A stretch of DNA of 64,000 nucleotides from Dioscorea cayenensis subsp. rotundata (taxonomy: Eukaryota; Streptophyta; Magnoliopsida; Dioscoreales; Dioscoreaceae), in NCBI RefSeq assembly GCF_009730915.1, contig NC_052487.1, positions 558,001 to 622,000 of the forward strand. Direction: 5' to 3'. Both the position numbers and the translations under genes were made by a program. The notes beneath the pieces are model-generated. The model did no database searches, had not been told where the DNA came from, and was given only the letters and a program-made list of their open reading frames with translations. Of the stretch, positions 1-11,492 are shown piece after piece. Each line of letters begins with the position of its first letter. Position 1 is the stretch's first letter.

Positions 1-578
1 TGATTATAGGTTTCATAAGGCTTCTAGTTTGAGATTGATGGGATTAGGTCAAATTTAGGGGTTAACCCAAAGCTAAGTTTGAGTAAATATGGACTAACTC
101 TGTTTGGTTCCTGTTGCTTGCTGTATTTGATTCGTTCTTTGAGTGCCAAATCATGTTCATTGGTAATTTTATTAATAGATTATGGGAAAAATAATATATG
201 GAGGAACCTGGTTCTATTTGATTTGATTTTGTTACAAGAATAAGGTATTATGTGAGTTAAATTGTTAATGATAAGGCTATGGATTAATTTAGATCTACCA
301 CTCATCAAAGTATCATGCTCCATTTGGTTGATCATGGGTATTCAAAATATTAATATGTAACTATTATGCATCTCAAATGGCACTGGAGTTAAATTGGTTC
401 TTCATGCATGTACTTATTGTTGTGGTTACTTTAGATGAATGCCTTGTATACTAAGGCATTGTCTCCACATGCTTTTTATGATTTGGTTCTCAAACTATTT
501 TTTATTACATCACACTCAAGTAGAATTGCTATATGAAATGTCTGGATGGATGTGAAATTGGTCGCTAGGTTCTAATAG

Positions 579-3500
579 CATGTGGTATGCTGGAAGCAGT
601 TTTGCTGATACAAAAGAAGGTCGTTATAATCCAAAAATGCATCCTATAATTCCTGTACATAATTGGAGAAAAGGGTCTCAGGTAACCATTTCCTTCAAAT
701 TTCAACTTTCATACGGTGTAGAGAAGTCTTTGATATTCTTGAATCCTACTTACTCAATAGTGTATTTGACTATTCTTCTAGTGGGCTGTTTTAGTCAGAA
801 AGCATGCTAAAACTATGGTCAATGATGACATAGTCTTCCCTGAATTTCAGAAGCACTGCAGAGTAAGTGTTGTTTCATGATTTTAAGATGCTTTTAAAAT
901 TTATTTTATTGAGCCATTTACCTGAAAAAATAAAATTTGTTTTATTTATTTTAGAAACTTTGAAATGTACAGTTATGTTTGAATTTGATGACTGGCATGT
1001 ATTTAAATGTGGTCTGTGGCCTATACCCAAGCTAATGTTGGCTTTATCTTGATTGACCATTGGTCTAATGACCATTTGTTTCTAAATTTTGACAGAGGAG
1101 AGCACTACCAGAGTTTTGGCGGGATCAACCTATAGTAAGTATTCATTTTCATTAAATTACTCAAATTAAACCTAGTCTGTTGTTCAGTACATCCATATAA
1201 CTTAGAAGTTATGATTTTGTACATTATTTGAGTTAGATAAATTTTAAGTTAAACTATACTGATAATTTTCATTAGACTATATGTGTAATATATATAGTTA
1301 CCAAGTGTTGAGCATTGGGTATATATTCACATTAAAAATTGTTCTTACTTAGGACCACTGCAAGCATATATAAATATATATAATTATTTTTCTTAATAAA
1401 TTTCACTTATATATTGTGTGAGGTTACATAAAAAATATTTGTCTTTTGGTTGTGAAAATAAATATGAAAACAGGTGCTTATCCTATTTGTAACAAACATG
1501 TTTTTTTTTGTTTACCCAAAATTTGTTTTCTAAGACGTTCATGTCAGGTCTTTTAGGAATACAATAAAAAATGAGTTTTTAAAAAATTAATTGTATGTTT
1601 AGTTACTTTGGACATTTATTGTAATTCTCATCTGTATTTTTGTACAATTTAGATTTACATAAGTACATTTGAGAAAGTAGAGTTTTATTTATTTATTTAT
1701 TTTATTTTTTTTAGCAGTTAAAAGTAGATTGTACCCTACAAAATTGTTGCATGTAGATCATTCTTTCTTATGGCTTGTTTTTAAGATTTTTGAGAATGAC
1801 TTAGGTGAAGTTAGATAGATGTAGTTAGTGTAGTTCACCATTAATATTGTGACATGTGTCCCAAAATATATAAAAATATAATAACTTTCCTATAATGACC
1901 TCACCTTTTTTTTTAAATTACTTTATCTCATGCCACGTGTCAAACATCCAATGGTGAACTACACTAACTACACCTATCTAACTTTACCTAAGTCATTCCC
2001 AAGATTTTTAGTATAAATTTATATTCACAAAAGTTATAAGTTTTGATTCTAATGTAAGGTTCCCATTTGCAGCCCGCAAACGGGTGGAAAGAGCATAACT
2101 GCATACCAGATGAACATTATGTACAGACTCTACTTGCGGTAAGTAGTTTTTTTGGAAAACTGTACAATTATGTGCAGCTCATGCATTAAACATTTATTTA
2201 TCAAATTTAGCATTATAATTGTATATGTACAGTTTGCCATAATTTTATATGATATTTGTTTATTATATGTTCAAAGCTAACTCACTTTTGCAAATGGATG
2301 GGTTGAGTGCTCGAGGGGTTATTATTTGTATAGACCAATAAATCAGGGCTTACCTGCCTGTTTGATATATACTGTTAAGTTACCATGTTTTCTACTTCTC
2401 ATAATGCAGTCGCTTTTAATTTATCAGTTCTTTTTTTCCCCCACAGCCTGATTTTGTCTGATGTTCTTCTAATCAGCAAAGAGGACTTGAAGAGGAAATA
2501 ACTCGAAGACCCTTGACCCATACTTCATGGGATTTATCATCTTCAAGAGACAAGGAAAGGCGCGGATGGCATCCAGTGACATACAAGCTTTCAGATGCTA
2601 CTCCTACTCTTATGGAAACTATCAAGGTGTGGTTAACTTATGGCGTTAAATAATGTAAAGGTTTAATAAATAATTATTCACAAAATAGCATTACTTCTAT
2701 GAATATGTAGGCTCTTTCAGTCGATTGAATCTAAAAAGTATTTTTATTTTTCTGTCACAAATAGTTTCATGGGTGACCAATAATTAGTTCGCCATTGTAT
2801 AAGAACTGAAGGAAATCTCTCCCTGCAAAATAGATAGTTGTTTGTGTGCAGGCTCCTACTGACAAAGCACTAAGAAGTAAGAACCCTGTGTCCTTCAGGT
2901 TTAGCAGGATTTTCCAAGTAGTATGGCTTCCTTTGTGGTTTACTGACCATCTGTCATCAGTTTTAAAAGTGACGGATCTATATTGATAGACAAAGGAAAT
3001 ATGTGGTTTAGAAGGGTTTCCTTAGTAATTTTCCAACCTTTCAGTTGCTGTGGATTGCAGCTGAGAAATTGATGGCCTTTGTATTGAGTTCTGAAGACCA
3101 ACGAACGAGAAGGAGCCAATAAGTTGTTTCTTCCTTTGCTTTCTTACCTTTGTATTGCAAATGATTAAAGAGCGAAGATGCTTTGTAGCTTTAACGTGGT
3201 TCTTTAATTTTTAACCTCAGTTCTGTTGGGAGGTTGAGGCAGCCGACAAAATGTTTAAGTTAGATTTTTTTTGGTTATGGTTATATTTGGGAGTGATTTT
3301 TCGGTGAATGCAGTTTGTTAGTACTGTTGATTATTGTTGTGGCATGATCTTGATAGCAAGTTTCATATTTACCATCCACCACAGACATGACACTGGTTAC
3401 AATACCTACAGAATAATAATATGGTAAAACTTTTTGGAATGTTTAAGTTGTAATAACTAATACTGTGTCTACAATGTATTGATGATGAACAGGGCATTGA

Positions 3501-3735
3501 TAACATATACTTTGAGACAGAATATAGGAGAGAATGGTGTACAAAACGGGAGCAACCAGCCCCATGCTTCTTATTTGCTAGGAAATTTACTCGAGCTGCT
3601 GCACTTAGGTTGCTTAATTTGGTAAGTAGCATATGTACCGTGATTTAGTAGTGGTTTGCAATGCCAATCCATGGTATCATTTATTAATTTTTTTTTTTTT
3701 TCTTTCCTTGGCAGTCCATGCTTGCGCTTAATTGA
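579..3735 (+). CDS. GT14/DUF266 glycosyltransferase (BC10-like), C-terminal half; 5' part lies outside the window
   Basis: Seven exons in one consistent frame are visible: about 579-681, 782-862, 1096-1134, 2073-2138, 2477-2626, 3493-3621 and 3715-3735, all with GT-AG borders. They encode the conserved C-terminal half of the plant core-2/I-branching N-acetylglucosaminyltransferase-like family: EGRYNPKM, NWRKGSQ, WAVLVRKHA, the acidic FPEF segment, CIPDEHYVQTLL, RRGWHPVTY, and the closing EYRREWC...CFLFARKF. Known members are Golgi type II membrane proteins; rice BC10 is needed for normal cell walls. The first visible exon is uncertain. Its conserved part begins at SSFAD, while the preceding residues (MWYAG) do not look like the family, so the acceptor could be near 578, 596 or 599. 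No earlier exon was recognised in 1-570, which is probably intron. The last exon codes only seven residues before TGA at 3733-3735. Family is near certain; the exact orthologue is not. Confidence 0.88.
1792..2000. mobile_element. Mutator-type MITE in an intron of the GT14 gene
   Basis: A 209-bp element has near-perfect terminal inverted repeats of about 48 bp. The left end starts GAGAATGACTTAGGT, and the reverse complement of the right end starts GGGAATGACTTAGGT. It is flanked by a direct 9-bp repeat, AAGATTTTT, at 1783-1791 and 2001-2009. Long TIRs with a 9-bp target duplication are the signature of Mutator-like elements. There is no coding capacity. The well-matched TIRs and intact target duplication suggest a fairly recent insertion. 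Confidence 0.88.
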
Positions 3736-4079
3736 CCCATCCAGCTCCAATTACGCCGCTAGAGCAAAATGAAGATAGTTCTCTCACTCTCATCAGAGAA
3801 GCCACAAGAAATATGTCAATGCAAATGATGTGTTGTATGTGTGTTTTATTATTATTATTATTATTTGTAGTTGTAAACTCAAACCATAGGGTGAGGGTGC
3901 ATCCATACTGCTGCTTGAGCTGCGAGAGCCACGAAGCATATGACTGGTAAAACAGCCACAGCCATGCTTCGCAATATAGGAGCTCAGATGAGTCAAAGAG
4001 CACTAAACTAAGTTATATCCTAAAAAAAAAAATAGAATAAAATCAAATTCAAACAGCATGTTGAGACGTGTCACAAAAA
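3736..4079. other. 3' flank of the GT14 gene, no gene seen
   Basis: This stretch probably holds the 3' UTR of the preceding gene. It contains an (ATT)n run at about 3846-3868 and an A-rich tract near 4021. I see no further coding exon or RNA gene. Confidence 0.5.
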
Positions 4080-4960
4080 GGTAAGGTAGTGGTGGAGTAG
4101 CTTAGGGGTCAAGGGGCCAAATTAGCTTAGGCTTAGAAGAGGGAGGGGCAGGTAAATTAGGGGTGTGATAAAGCTATCGAATGCGGTTAGAGTAGATTAG
4201 GATACAGTAGGTTAGAATTAGGGTATACATTAGGGGTGGTAGAGCAGTGGAATGTGGTTAGGGTAGATTAGAATTAGGGTATACATTAGGGACGGTAGAG
4301 CAGTAGGATGCGGTTAGGGTAGATTAGGATTAGAGGTGGGAGGGTGCAAGGTCAGGTCTTACTCCTTACCCCGAATAAGTTAACCCTACCGCCACCTCTA
4401 TTCCTATAACTCTAACCCAAGCATACCCCCACCTCCTACCTCTACCTTCTCTCTACCTCCTACCTCCCCCTCTACCTTCTTCTTGACTATTCCTATAGCT
4501 CTAGCCTAACCTGCCCCTAACTCTAACCTCCCTACCCCTACAACTCTAACCCATTCTAATACCTCTAACCTACCTACCCCCTTTAACTCTACCCTGTTCT
4601 ACTACCCCTAACCCAACCTACCCCTATAACTATACCCTGATCTAATCAACTCAATTACCGCCCTCTACCGAACTCTACCCACACTCTATGCTAATTTACT
4701 TCTAATGTACATCTAGCTAATCTACAACTAACTTTACTCCTTAACCCATAATCTACCCTTCCCTCAAATCTGTTCCTAAAACTAATTTACTTTAATTAAC
4801 TACATCTACATCTACCCTATCTTTATCCGTAGTCTTTCATAACTCCGCTTCTACCTCGATTTTACACCTAATCTATCATAACTCCACTCTCTATACCTTT
4901 TCCACCCTACTCATCATCTATACAAACCTTACCTTACATATAATATCTTTACATATTACC
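4080..4960. repeat. Degenerate telomere-like repeat tract with strand switch
   Basis: From about 4080 to 4370 the plus strand is rich in TTAGGG-, TAGGGGTGG- and GTTAGGGTAGATTAG-like words. From about 4370 to 4960 it switches to the complementary composition (CTAACC, CCCTAACC, CTCTACC, TACCCC). Within the G-rich half a 56-bp unit repeats in tandem: the word starting GAATTAGGGTATACATTAGG occurs at 4215 and 4271, and GAGCAGTGGAATG-type words at 4243 and 4299. The two halves together form an imperfect inverted repeat. The pattern resembles decayed interstitial telomeric sequence or a telomere-derived minisatellite, but few units match the plant TTTAGGG motif exactly. Confidence 0.6.
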
Positions 4961-5240
4961 CTTACTCTTGACCAATCTTGCACTTGATACACTACTGCTC
5001 CTAGACTACCATAACCAACCATTATCTATATAACATATCACAGTGTCCTGAATAACAATGAAATTATTCGAATAACACTCAATTTCTTTACTTTAATTAT
5101 ATTTTAGATGCCAACAACCCCGACAATTTTAACATTTTAAACAAAAATAAAATGAATTTTTACATTTTTCTTTATATAAGATCTTTTTGTAATGGATATC
5201 ATTAAATATTTAATACAACTAATTTTAATAAATAAATCAT

Positions 5241-5244
5241 GAGT

Positions 5245-5276
<32 letters not shown>
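5241..5276. repeat. (AT)n microsatellite
   Basis: About 36 bp of alternating AT within AT-rich intergenic DNA. The surrounding 4960-5870 holds no gene I can recognise. Confidence 0.8.
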
Positions 5277-5277
<1 letters not shown>

Positions 5278-5877
5278 ATTTTAATGGAGGAATCATAAAT
5301 TCCTTTTACTAAAAAATCAAAAGCATTCTCATATTTTATATTATATACAATATATCCAATCTACTCATTACAAAAGAAATTTTATCTAAACAACAAAATA
5401 AAAATAAAAAAAAGTTAAAAACAAATCATTTTAACAAAAGTTAAAACATCAAAAAATTATCTTAGGGGGGCAAGTAAAATAAAATTAAAGGAGGCAAGTG
5501 TGTCACTATTATATTTCATGTCACCCTGGATTTAGCATAAATGTAACGCATATAAGGCTGGCTCTAACATTGAATAAGAAAAATACCACGAGACAATATG
5601 ATATTTATAATATGCCTTCAAAAAATTCTTATCTTTATTTTACTTCTACATGTACAAGATGTGACTCTGTTTTAACAAAACATGGTTCACCCACTTTTAT
5701 CCCAAATAAATAAATACATAAATAAAAAAACAAAAAAAGAACGAGAAAAATCTTACCTCAGTCGAGGGGCTTTACCCTTAAAGTGGGGGCTAGGCTTTCA
5801 CCATGTTCAATTCATGGCAACTTAAGTAGCAACAATTTAGCAGTCTCACCAAATACTTGCGCTTGAAACTAATTATT

Positions 5878-6850
5878 ATTGGCAAATGGCAAACTCTGCA
5901 GTAAGTTTGGGAACATAAATCCCAGCGTATGATTCACTGCCTATGGAAAAAATGGATTCTCAAGAAATTCATGATGTTGTTCAAACTTCAAACCACAGCT
6001 CCAAAAATAATTTAGAAAGGAAAAATTGAGACTGAGGAACATTCTATGAAAACACGAATCCATAAAATATAACATATACTTGTTTAGGTTAAAAGATAAA
6101 AAATTGGGTTTAAGAGAATATTTTTAAAAATATTGGTTTAGTAGGAAAACCTTTATTTCAGCTAACTAAACTTTTACCCAATTAATACTAATAAAATTAA
6201 AATTTTGAAAGTAAAATTTTACTTTTTTTAAGTAATAATTATATAAATATATATAGCATTAATAAATTTGTAACATTAATTATTAGATAAATTTATTTAA
6301 AAAATTCAAATTTAAAAAAATATATATATGTTAAAATTTATCCCAAGTATTACTCCCCCAACCAGACATGGTGTAAAAATGTTTCACCGATTATAAAACC
6401 AAACATGTCAATTTGCCTTCTCATGGCTCATATTGCCTAAAATACCTTCAGCCGAAGCAGATGTGTATTAGCAGCAGTCTTTGGACGCCTAGTGTGATAA
6501 TCTGATTTGTTAATGGAGTATGACAATCCAACACCAACAGGAGTCCGAATAAATGACATTCCTAAATTATAGAACACAACCACCTCATCAGCAAGTGCAA
6601 AAGAATAGCATCTTATCAGCTCGTACAACATACCAATTGAAAAATAGAATAGTAAGTACCTTAAACCTTCTACAAGTATTGAAATGCAACTTCAGTATGC
6701 TCTCCCCAGCTTGCCCTTTTCAAAATTAAATGAGCCTGACATACCAATTAGAACTTTTACTAAATGATACAGAGTATAACAGAATTCAATAAGCAGGTTT
6801 CCATCAACAGATACATGCCCAACAGTCATCATGACTACATTTTCATTCAA
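5878..6850 (-). pseudogene. Serine carboxypeptidase-like (SCPL) pseudogene, four exon remnants
   Basis: Read on the minus strand, four pieces line up in the right order with the SCPL family. About 6830-6741 gives GHVSVDGNLL, resembling the SGYVTVDE...NLFYYF region. About 6741-6665 gives GSFNFEKGK, then KLHFN in another frame, matching GPFNFE...KLHLNPYSW. 6561-6446 gives TPVGVGLSYSINKSDY and KTAANTHLL, matching the SPVGVG(F/L)SYS...SDY exon, with an AG acceptor and GT donor. About 5985-5878 gives EFLENPFF, then, after a frame change, ESYAGIYVPKLTAEFA, matching the active-site serine block GESYAGIYVP. The usual glycine before ESYAG is replaced by serine. The segment encoding WLNGGPGCSS is missing, frames change between or within exons, and stops interrupt. 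An active enzyme is therefore unlikely. Confidence 0.78.
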
Positions 6851-7097
6851 GCAAGAAAGACATTTAATAAGGAAAAATCTTGCAATCAAAATGTATTACC
6901 TCTTCACACATCCAACATACTCGGACAAATTGTACAATAAGTAAATGAACAAGTATCCACCGTCAACAGAGACTAGTTAAAGAATCATTAAGAGGCTATA
7001 ATTCATTCAAAGAAAACAGATGAACACACTGAACTAAACATAAACCATATTTAGGCCACAATTTACACAAGAGATCACAATAACAATAAGTAAACAT

Positions 7098-7110
7098 CAT
7101 CAACTGACGA

Positions 7111-7150
<40 letters not shown>

Positions 7151-7164
7151 CTCGTCAGTTGATG
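7098..7164. repeat. Perfect palindrome with (AT)n core
   Basis: Arms CATCAACTGACGAGC (7098-7112) and its exact reverse complement (7150-7164) flank a run of alternating AT. The whole 67 bp can fold into one hairpin or extrude as a cruciform. No target duplication was recognised. Confidence 0.85.
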
Positions 7165-7616
7165 AATTCTGCAATGCAACATGAGTATTGAGATAATGCA
7201 GTGAACATAAAATAATAAAATAAAATCCAGCCAATGACTACTGAATATATAAATCTAGGAAGCATAGACAATGAGCAAAAGAGCATTGGAAATCCAAGTT
7301 TAAGAAAGAGTACAAAAAAATCAAAATACAAGAATACAACACATAATAACTAAGGACTTCACTTCCCCTGATAATGTCAAACTCATCAATCCAACAAAAC
7401 CCTAGAGTTCTCACAAACCCTAATTTGATACTAACCAAAATCAGTCTACATCAGCGTTATCGCCACAAGGCCTTGTCATCAAACCCTAGAATCCACAATT
7501 TACTCTCAGAAAAACCCACTTACCAGGAAGGGGCTTCCCTTACCAAGACCATAGCAAGAACCGACCCAAGCCCTAATTCCATGACAAAATCAAAGCATAT
7601 ATCAGAATGGAATTCA

Positions 7617-7869
7617 AGAAAAGATGAATTACCCTCACCACTCTGTGCCATCTCTAATAACACCACCCACTCAAAAATACAGAGAGAACCTTGCCGAAAA
7701 AGAAACTTGATTAATCAAAACTCTTTTCATCCTTAAAAGAAAGTTGAGAGTGATCAAGATCACAAAAGGATTTGAAGCATGACTTCACTGAATGGTAAAG
7801 AGAAAGGAACTATAAGAAGATATGAGCGGCAGAAGGAATGAAAGATGAAACAGAGCTATCACTGAGATC
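7617..7869 (-). repeat. Inverted duplicated block, copy A (minus orientation)
   Basis: Read on the minus strand from 7869, this block matches the plus-strand block starting at 10588. Shared words in the same order include GATCTCAGTGATAGCTCTG, a TTTCATC-TTCA-TCC segment, CAGTGAAGTCATG followed by TTCAAAT, GATC...CTCAACTTTCTTT, CTCTCTGTATTTT and GAGGG-AATTCA. No open frame is shared: copy A opens an ATG frame where copy B has ATG-TCA-TAG. Telomere-box-like TAGGGTTT words lie nearby on the minus strand. It could be an untranslated leader, a non-coding RNA or part of an unrecognised element. Confidence 0.65.
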
Positions 7870-8129
7870 CACGCATCGGAGATAAAACCCTAAAGAAAAT
7901 CAAAGATTCAAAGAAAGCGATCGTTCATCCGTGTACCTTGATGGTTTCCATCGATTAGAGCTTTGCGAGTCTTCACGGAGGACCGATCCCAACCCTACCC
8001 ATCCATGAAGAAGTGGATCGCCATTCCCGTTGGAGAAGGCGCTGAATCCCTTCTTCTCTCTCTTTTCCCTCTTTTTTTTCTGTTTTTTGGGGGGGATTTT
8101 TTCTCGTGAGGTCTGAGGTATATAAGGAG

Positions 8130-8330
8130 AAGGAATGGCGGTGGATTTATCTAACGGCTTTCCATGCATCATCGTGCCTTGAGATAAGTTCTAACCGAAT
8201 ATCATTTCAAATTTTGAATTGACGTCTAGGGTATGGCGGTGGATTTGGTTTCTATAATCCAACGGCCTTCCTTGCATCATTGTGCCTCGAGATAAGTTTT
8301 TATTGAGTATAATTCAAATTTAGAATTTCA
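8130..8330. repeat. Two-copy tandem duplication, about 99 bp unit
   Basis: The unit beginning ATGGCGGTGGATTT occurs at 8134 and 8233. Both copies continue through AACGGC-TTCC-TGCATCAT and GTGCCT-GAGATAAGTT. The copies have diverged by several substitutions. No gene is recognised here. Confidence 0.75.
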
Positions 8331-10587
8331 AAAGCTCCACGAAAATCAAATAAAATTACAGTGAAATTATTTCTTCTTCTCGAAGTGTATTACTATTATT
8401 ACATTGCCATACAAATAATAAAAATGCCTCGAAATAAAATGGATAGTTTCATTATATCTATATATATATATATATATATAATTGTGATTGCAAAGTGCAA
8501 ACCGGGAAATAAGTATAAGTAGTAGAACAACTCCTGGTAAGGGAGAGACAATTTACAACTGTTTTGAGGATGACTTGGGTTTTGTTTGGTCTTTATGAGA
8601 CATTCTAATTGCATTCAGTCTGCTTTGATTATGACTTGAACAACAGAGCTAATGATGAGCTTCCAAACAATAAACCCTTTCAAGGGAGAAAGGAACTTCC
8701 CAAAAACCAGGCTTTAATTGTGATGGCACAGCATCATTAGTATTATTACTCGTTCCAGTCGCTTGGATAAATTAATTTTTTGTTAACTCTATACTTTAAT
8801 TTAGTTAAGGTCTGTGTAGGACCCTAACATCTTAATTAATTATCAACAACTAAATCATGCGCATTAAAGTTTGTAGTAACATGCATATATGTCTCAGCTA
8901 ATTATCCATCAACCATGTCCGTCTAACATTTCCAACAACAACTCACTATTATTGTGTTCCTGAATGAACTATATATATATATATATCCTCTCACTGATTG
9001 CTTCTAAGAGGCACCAGTTATTACTACATTCCCTGTTTTTTGATAGCTTCATTTATCACCGGTGGATTGTAATCTCTTTTATCTTCTATTACTATTTGCT
9101 ACGTAATTATCTTATCTCTTAATAATCTTTTTTTTTTTTTTTAAACTATGTGTGGTTTCACGTGGATTAATTGCCACATGAATCCTCCTCCTAAAATTCA
9201 CATATTGCTATAAATTTGAAAATAAATTGTTTAATTGCTAAAATTTAATAACACCCTGACAAAGCCTCAACTCCATTACACATGATTCAAAAGTAATTTA
9301 ATTTATTAATAATTAGCATCTAATTTGCTACAATTGGTATTACTAGAAATGGTCCAATAGAGGTGGTGAAGGGGTGATGGAATGATGCATCCTCATGGTA
9401 TGTATGCAAATATATAGTAAGATAGGGTGGTCACATGAATAGAGGTTGGAGCTCATGATGTTGCTAATGCACGCCAGTATGACGGTGCATGAAACCAGGC
9501 CAGCAACATGATAAGGCACTGTGCTGATGATAGAGATAGATATAGATAGATAGAGCCAGCTAAAGAACACAGCGTGATGGTGTGTAGTAGTGTTAAGAAG
9601 CAATGCCTTTTGAGCTGGTTGAGTACACTTGTTCATTTTGTTACAAATGACTATTTTTTATCTTCAGGCCTTGTCTCCTGCTTTTCTCATCCCTGTTTTT
9701 TTTTTATAAATATTTTTTATAACCCATTTTGCATCTAATCCTTCATTGTTTGCTTTGTCATCATGTTCAACAAAACAGAATCATAGCACCTCAGTGAATG
9801 TATATTTTATGAATAACTAGACATCCTAGATATGAATTATTATATTGTTTTGAGGTTTCATCAATAGCACTTCATATTCTTTGAATTTAGCTGGAGAGAC
9901 AAAGGGACAAGAAGTTGATACTTGATAGTAAGGATTAAGGAACTAGTAAGTAAGAGTTCTATTTTTGTGTTTCTTAAATCATCACATTCCCTTTGATTCT
10001 TTCCACTGTTTTCATTTTTCTTAAATTATCAAGCTCTCTTCTTTTTATGTGGTCTTGGAGGCACCAGTGGTGGTGGCCTGGGAGACTCCTCTAAATATTT
10101 CTTGTTGGAAAGCATGCATTGCAAAGCACTTTTCATGATAAAAAGAGATTCAAAAATATCACTACTTGTCTCTTTCTTACTTCTATTAATTTTTCTTTTA
10201 TTTTTTGATTCAAGTCCATAAAAGGTATAGTAAAACAGAACTTAGGCATGGTTACACTAATTATAAGTGTGTGCTAAAGGACAATCAATAAGTCATAAAT
10301 TTGAACCAGAGTTGGTCAAGTGAGAAAGTTAAGTTTGTAGCTTCTGGTGAAATTAAAGGGACACAATGATCAACTCTGAAGGAAAACTCCAGCTTTTGTC
10401 TCCTGTTGCCTTTTTCCAACTTTATTTACCTTTAGATTTTTTTTTTTTTCTGATTTGAAAGAGCAAGGTACAATTAGAAGATCACACTAGATGGCAAGTT
10501 AATTAATTCTGAAGCTTTACATATTAATTTTTTTTTAATTGTCAATTAAATCATAAATAACATCACTAGTTTTATTTCTGCTGCACT
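8331..10587. other. Intergenic, no gene recognised
   Basis: AT-rich sequence with (AT)n runs near 8455-8480 and 8970-8988 and a (GATA)-like stretch near 9530-9555. Open frames here are short and unlike known proteins on either strand. No tRNA or known microRNA mature sequence was recognised by eye. Confidence 0.5.
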
Positions 10588-10925
10588 GATCTCAGTGATA
10601 GCTCTGTTTCATCCTTCAGTCCTTCAACCACTCATTTCTTCTTAAGAGTCTCTTTCTCTTAAGATTCAGTGAAGTCATGTTTCAAATTCTTTTTGAGATG
10701 TTGATCAATCTCAACTTTCTTTAGGTGATCCTAAGCCAAGAAAGCAAGTAAGCATGCCTTGCTGTCCTTTTATGGATCAGAAGAGAATTGATAAACAAAG
10801 TTACCTGTTCTGGCATTATCTGTTCAGCAAGGCTCTCTCTGTATTTTGAGTGGCTAGTGTTATTACAAATGTCATAGTTTGAGCCTAAAGAGTGAGGGTG
10901 AGGCACTGAGGGCAATTCACTCCCA
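10588..10925 (+). repeat. Inverted duplicated block, copy B (plus orientation)
   Basis: This is the partner of the minus-strand block at 7617-7869, with the same ordered words. Compared with copy A it carries an insertion of roughly 60-70 bp before the CTCTCTGTATTTT word. The two copies sit about 2.7 kb apart in opposite orientation, so a transcript spanning both could in principle fold into a long imperfect hairpin. No shared protein frame is seen. Confidence 0.65.
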
Positions 10926-11397
10926 CTTCTGAGTAGAGATCAGTAAAACTAGTTGTCCTTCTGAACAAGTAATTATTCATTTTCACACTGATCATGGAAC
11001 AGGAACCATCAGCATCACCATCCTCGCCCACCTAAGCAATTAATGTGGCTTAATGTTCAGCAATCTTTCCATTTCTCTGACCCATACTAAGTGTTTCAGA
11101 CACATATCATTCAGACAGTGCTGGTACTGCTTACATTGAAAAAGTTGAAAGAGGAATTAACCCAGAGTTGAATTCATTTTGAATGTTACTGCTTTAATTT
11201 TCCAGCATTTTATACTGTGTTTATGGTTCCCATCTTTTCTGACTGTAGGATACCATCTGCAGTAAATGTATCTCATTTACAGATATGGCATTGACTCTAA
11301 GAGAACATGTATATCAGCAACTAGCTGTTGGATCTTGATTCTTGTCTTAGTAGTAATTCAGCTGAACATCATATCATGATCATTCATCTGTTGTAAT
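10926..11397. other. Intergenic, no gene recognised
   Basis: No coding exon or repeat was identified between the duplicated block and the LINE stub. Confidence 0.4.
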
Positions 11398-11492
11398 TTT
11401 TTTTTTTTTTTTTGAAATAAATGTGGATAAACCACATATTTATTGAGAAGGAAAGAAACAGTACATAACCAAGCCTCTCACCACACCAGCAT
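11398..11492 (-). mobile_element. LINE 3'-end stub (severely 5'-truncated)
   Basis: A poly-T run on the plus strand (a poly-A tail on the minus strand) is followed by TGTGGATAAACCACA, TTTATTGA, ACAGTA and CCTCTCACCA. The same words occur in the same order at the 3' end of the larger LINE at 49226. About 80 bp of element remains. Confidence 0.7.

Noticed and set aside
1-570. Search for an upstream GT14 exon
   Set aside because: No frame resembling the preceding family motifs was found, so the stretch is treated as intron.
7374-7736. Plus-strand 120-codon frame
   Set aside because: It runs antisense to the duplicated non-coding block, its composition is unremarkable, and the homologous copy at 10588 does not preserve it.
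7900-8172. Minus-strand 90-codon frame with Lys/Glu-rich stretch
   Set aside because: Low-complexity translation of a purine-rich tract, with no conserved motif or proper gene context.
8700-8760. CAGCATCAT word reminding of a miR172 star strand
   Set aside because: The match is too short and no foldback with a mature miR172-like sequence is present nearby.
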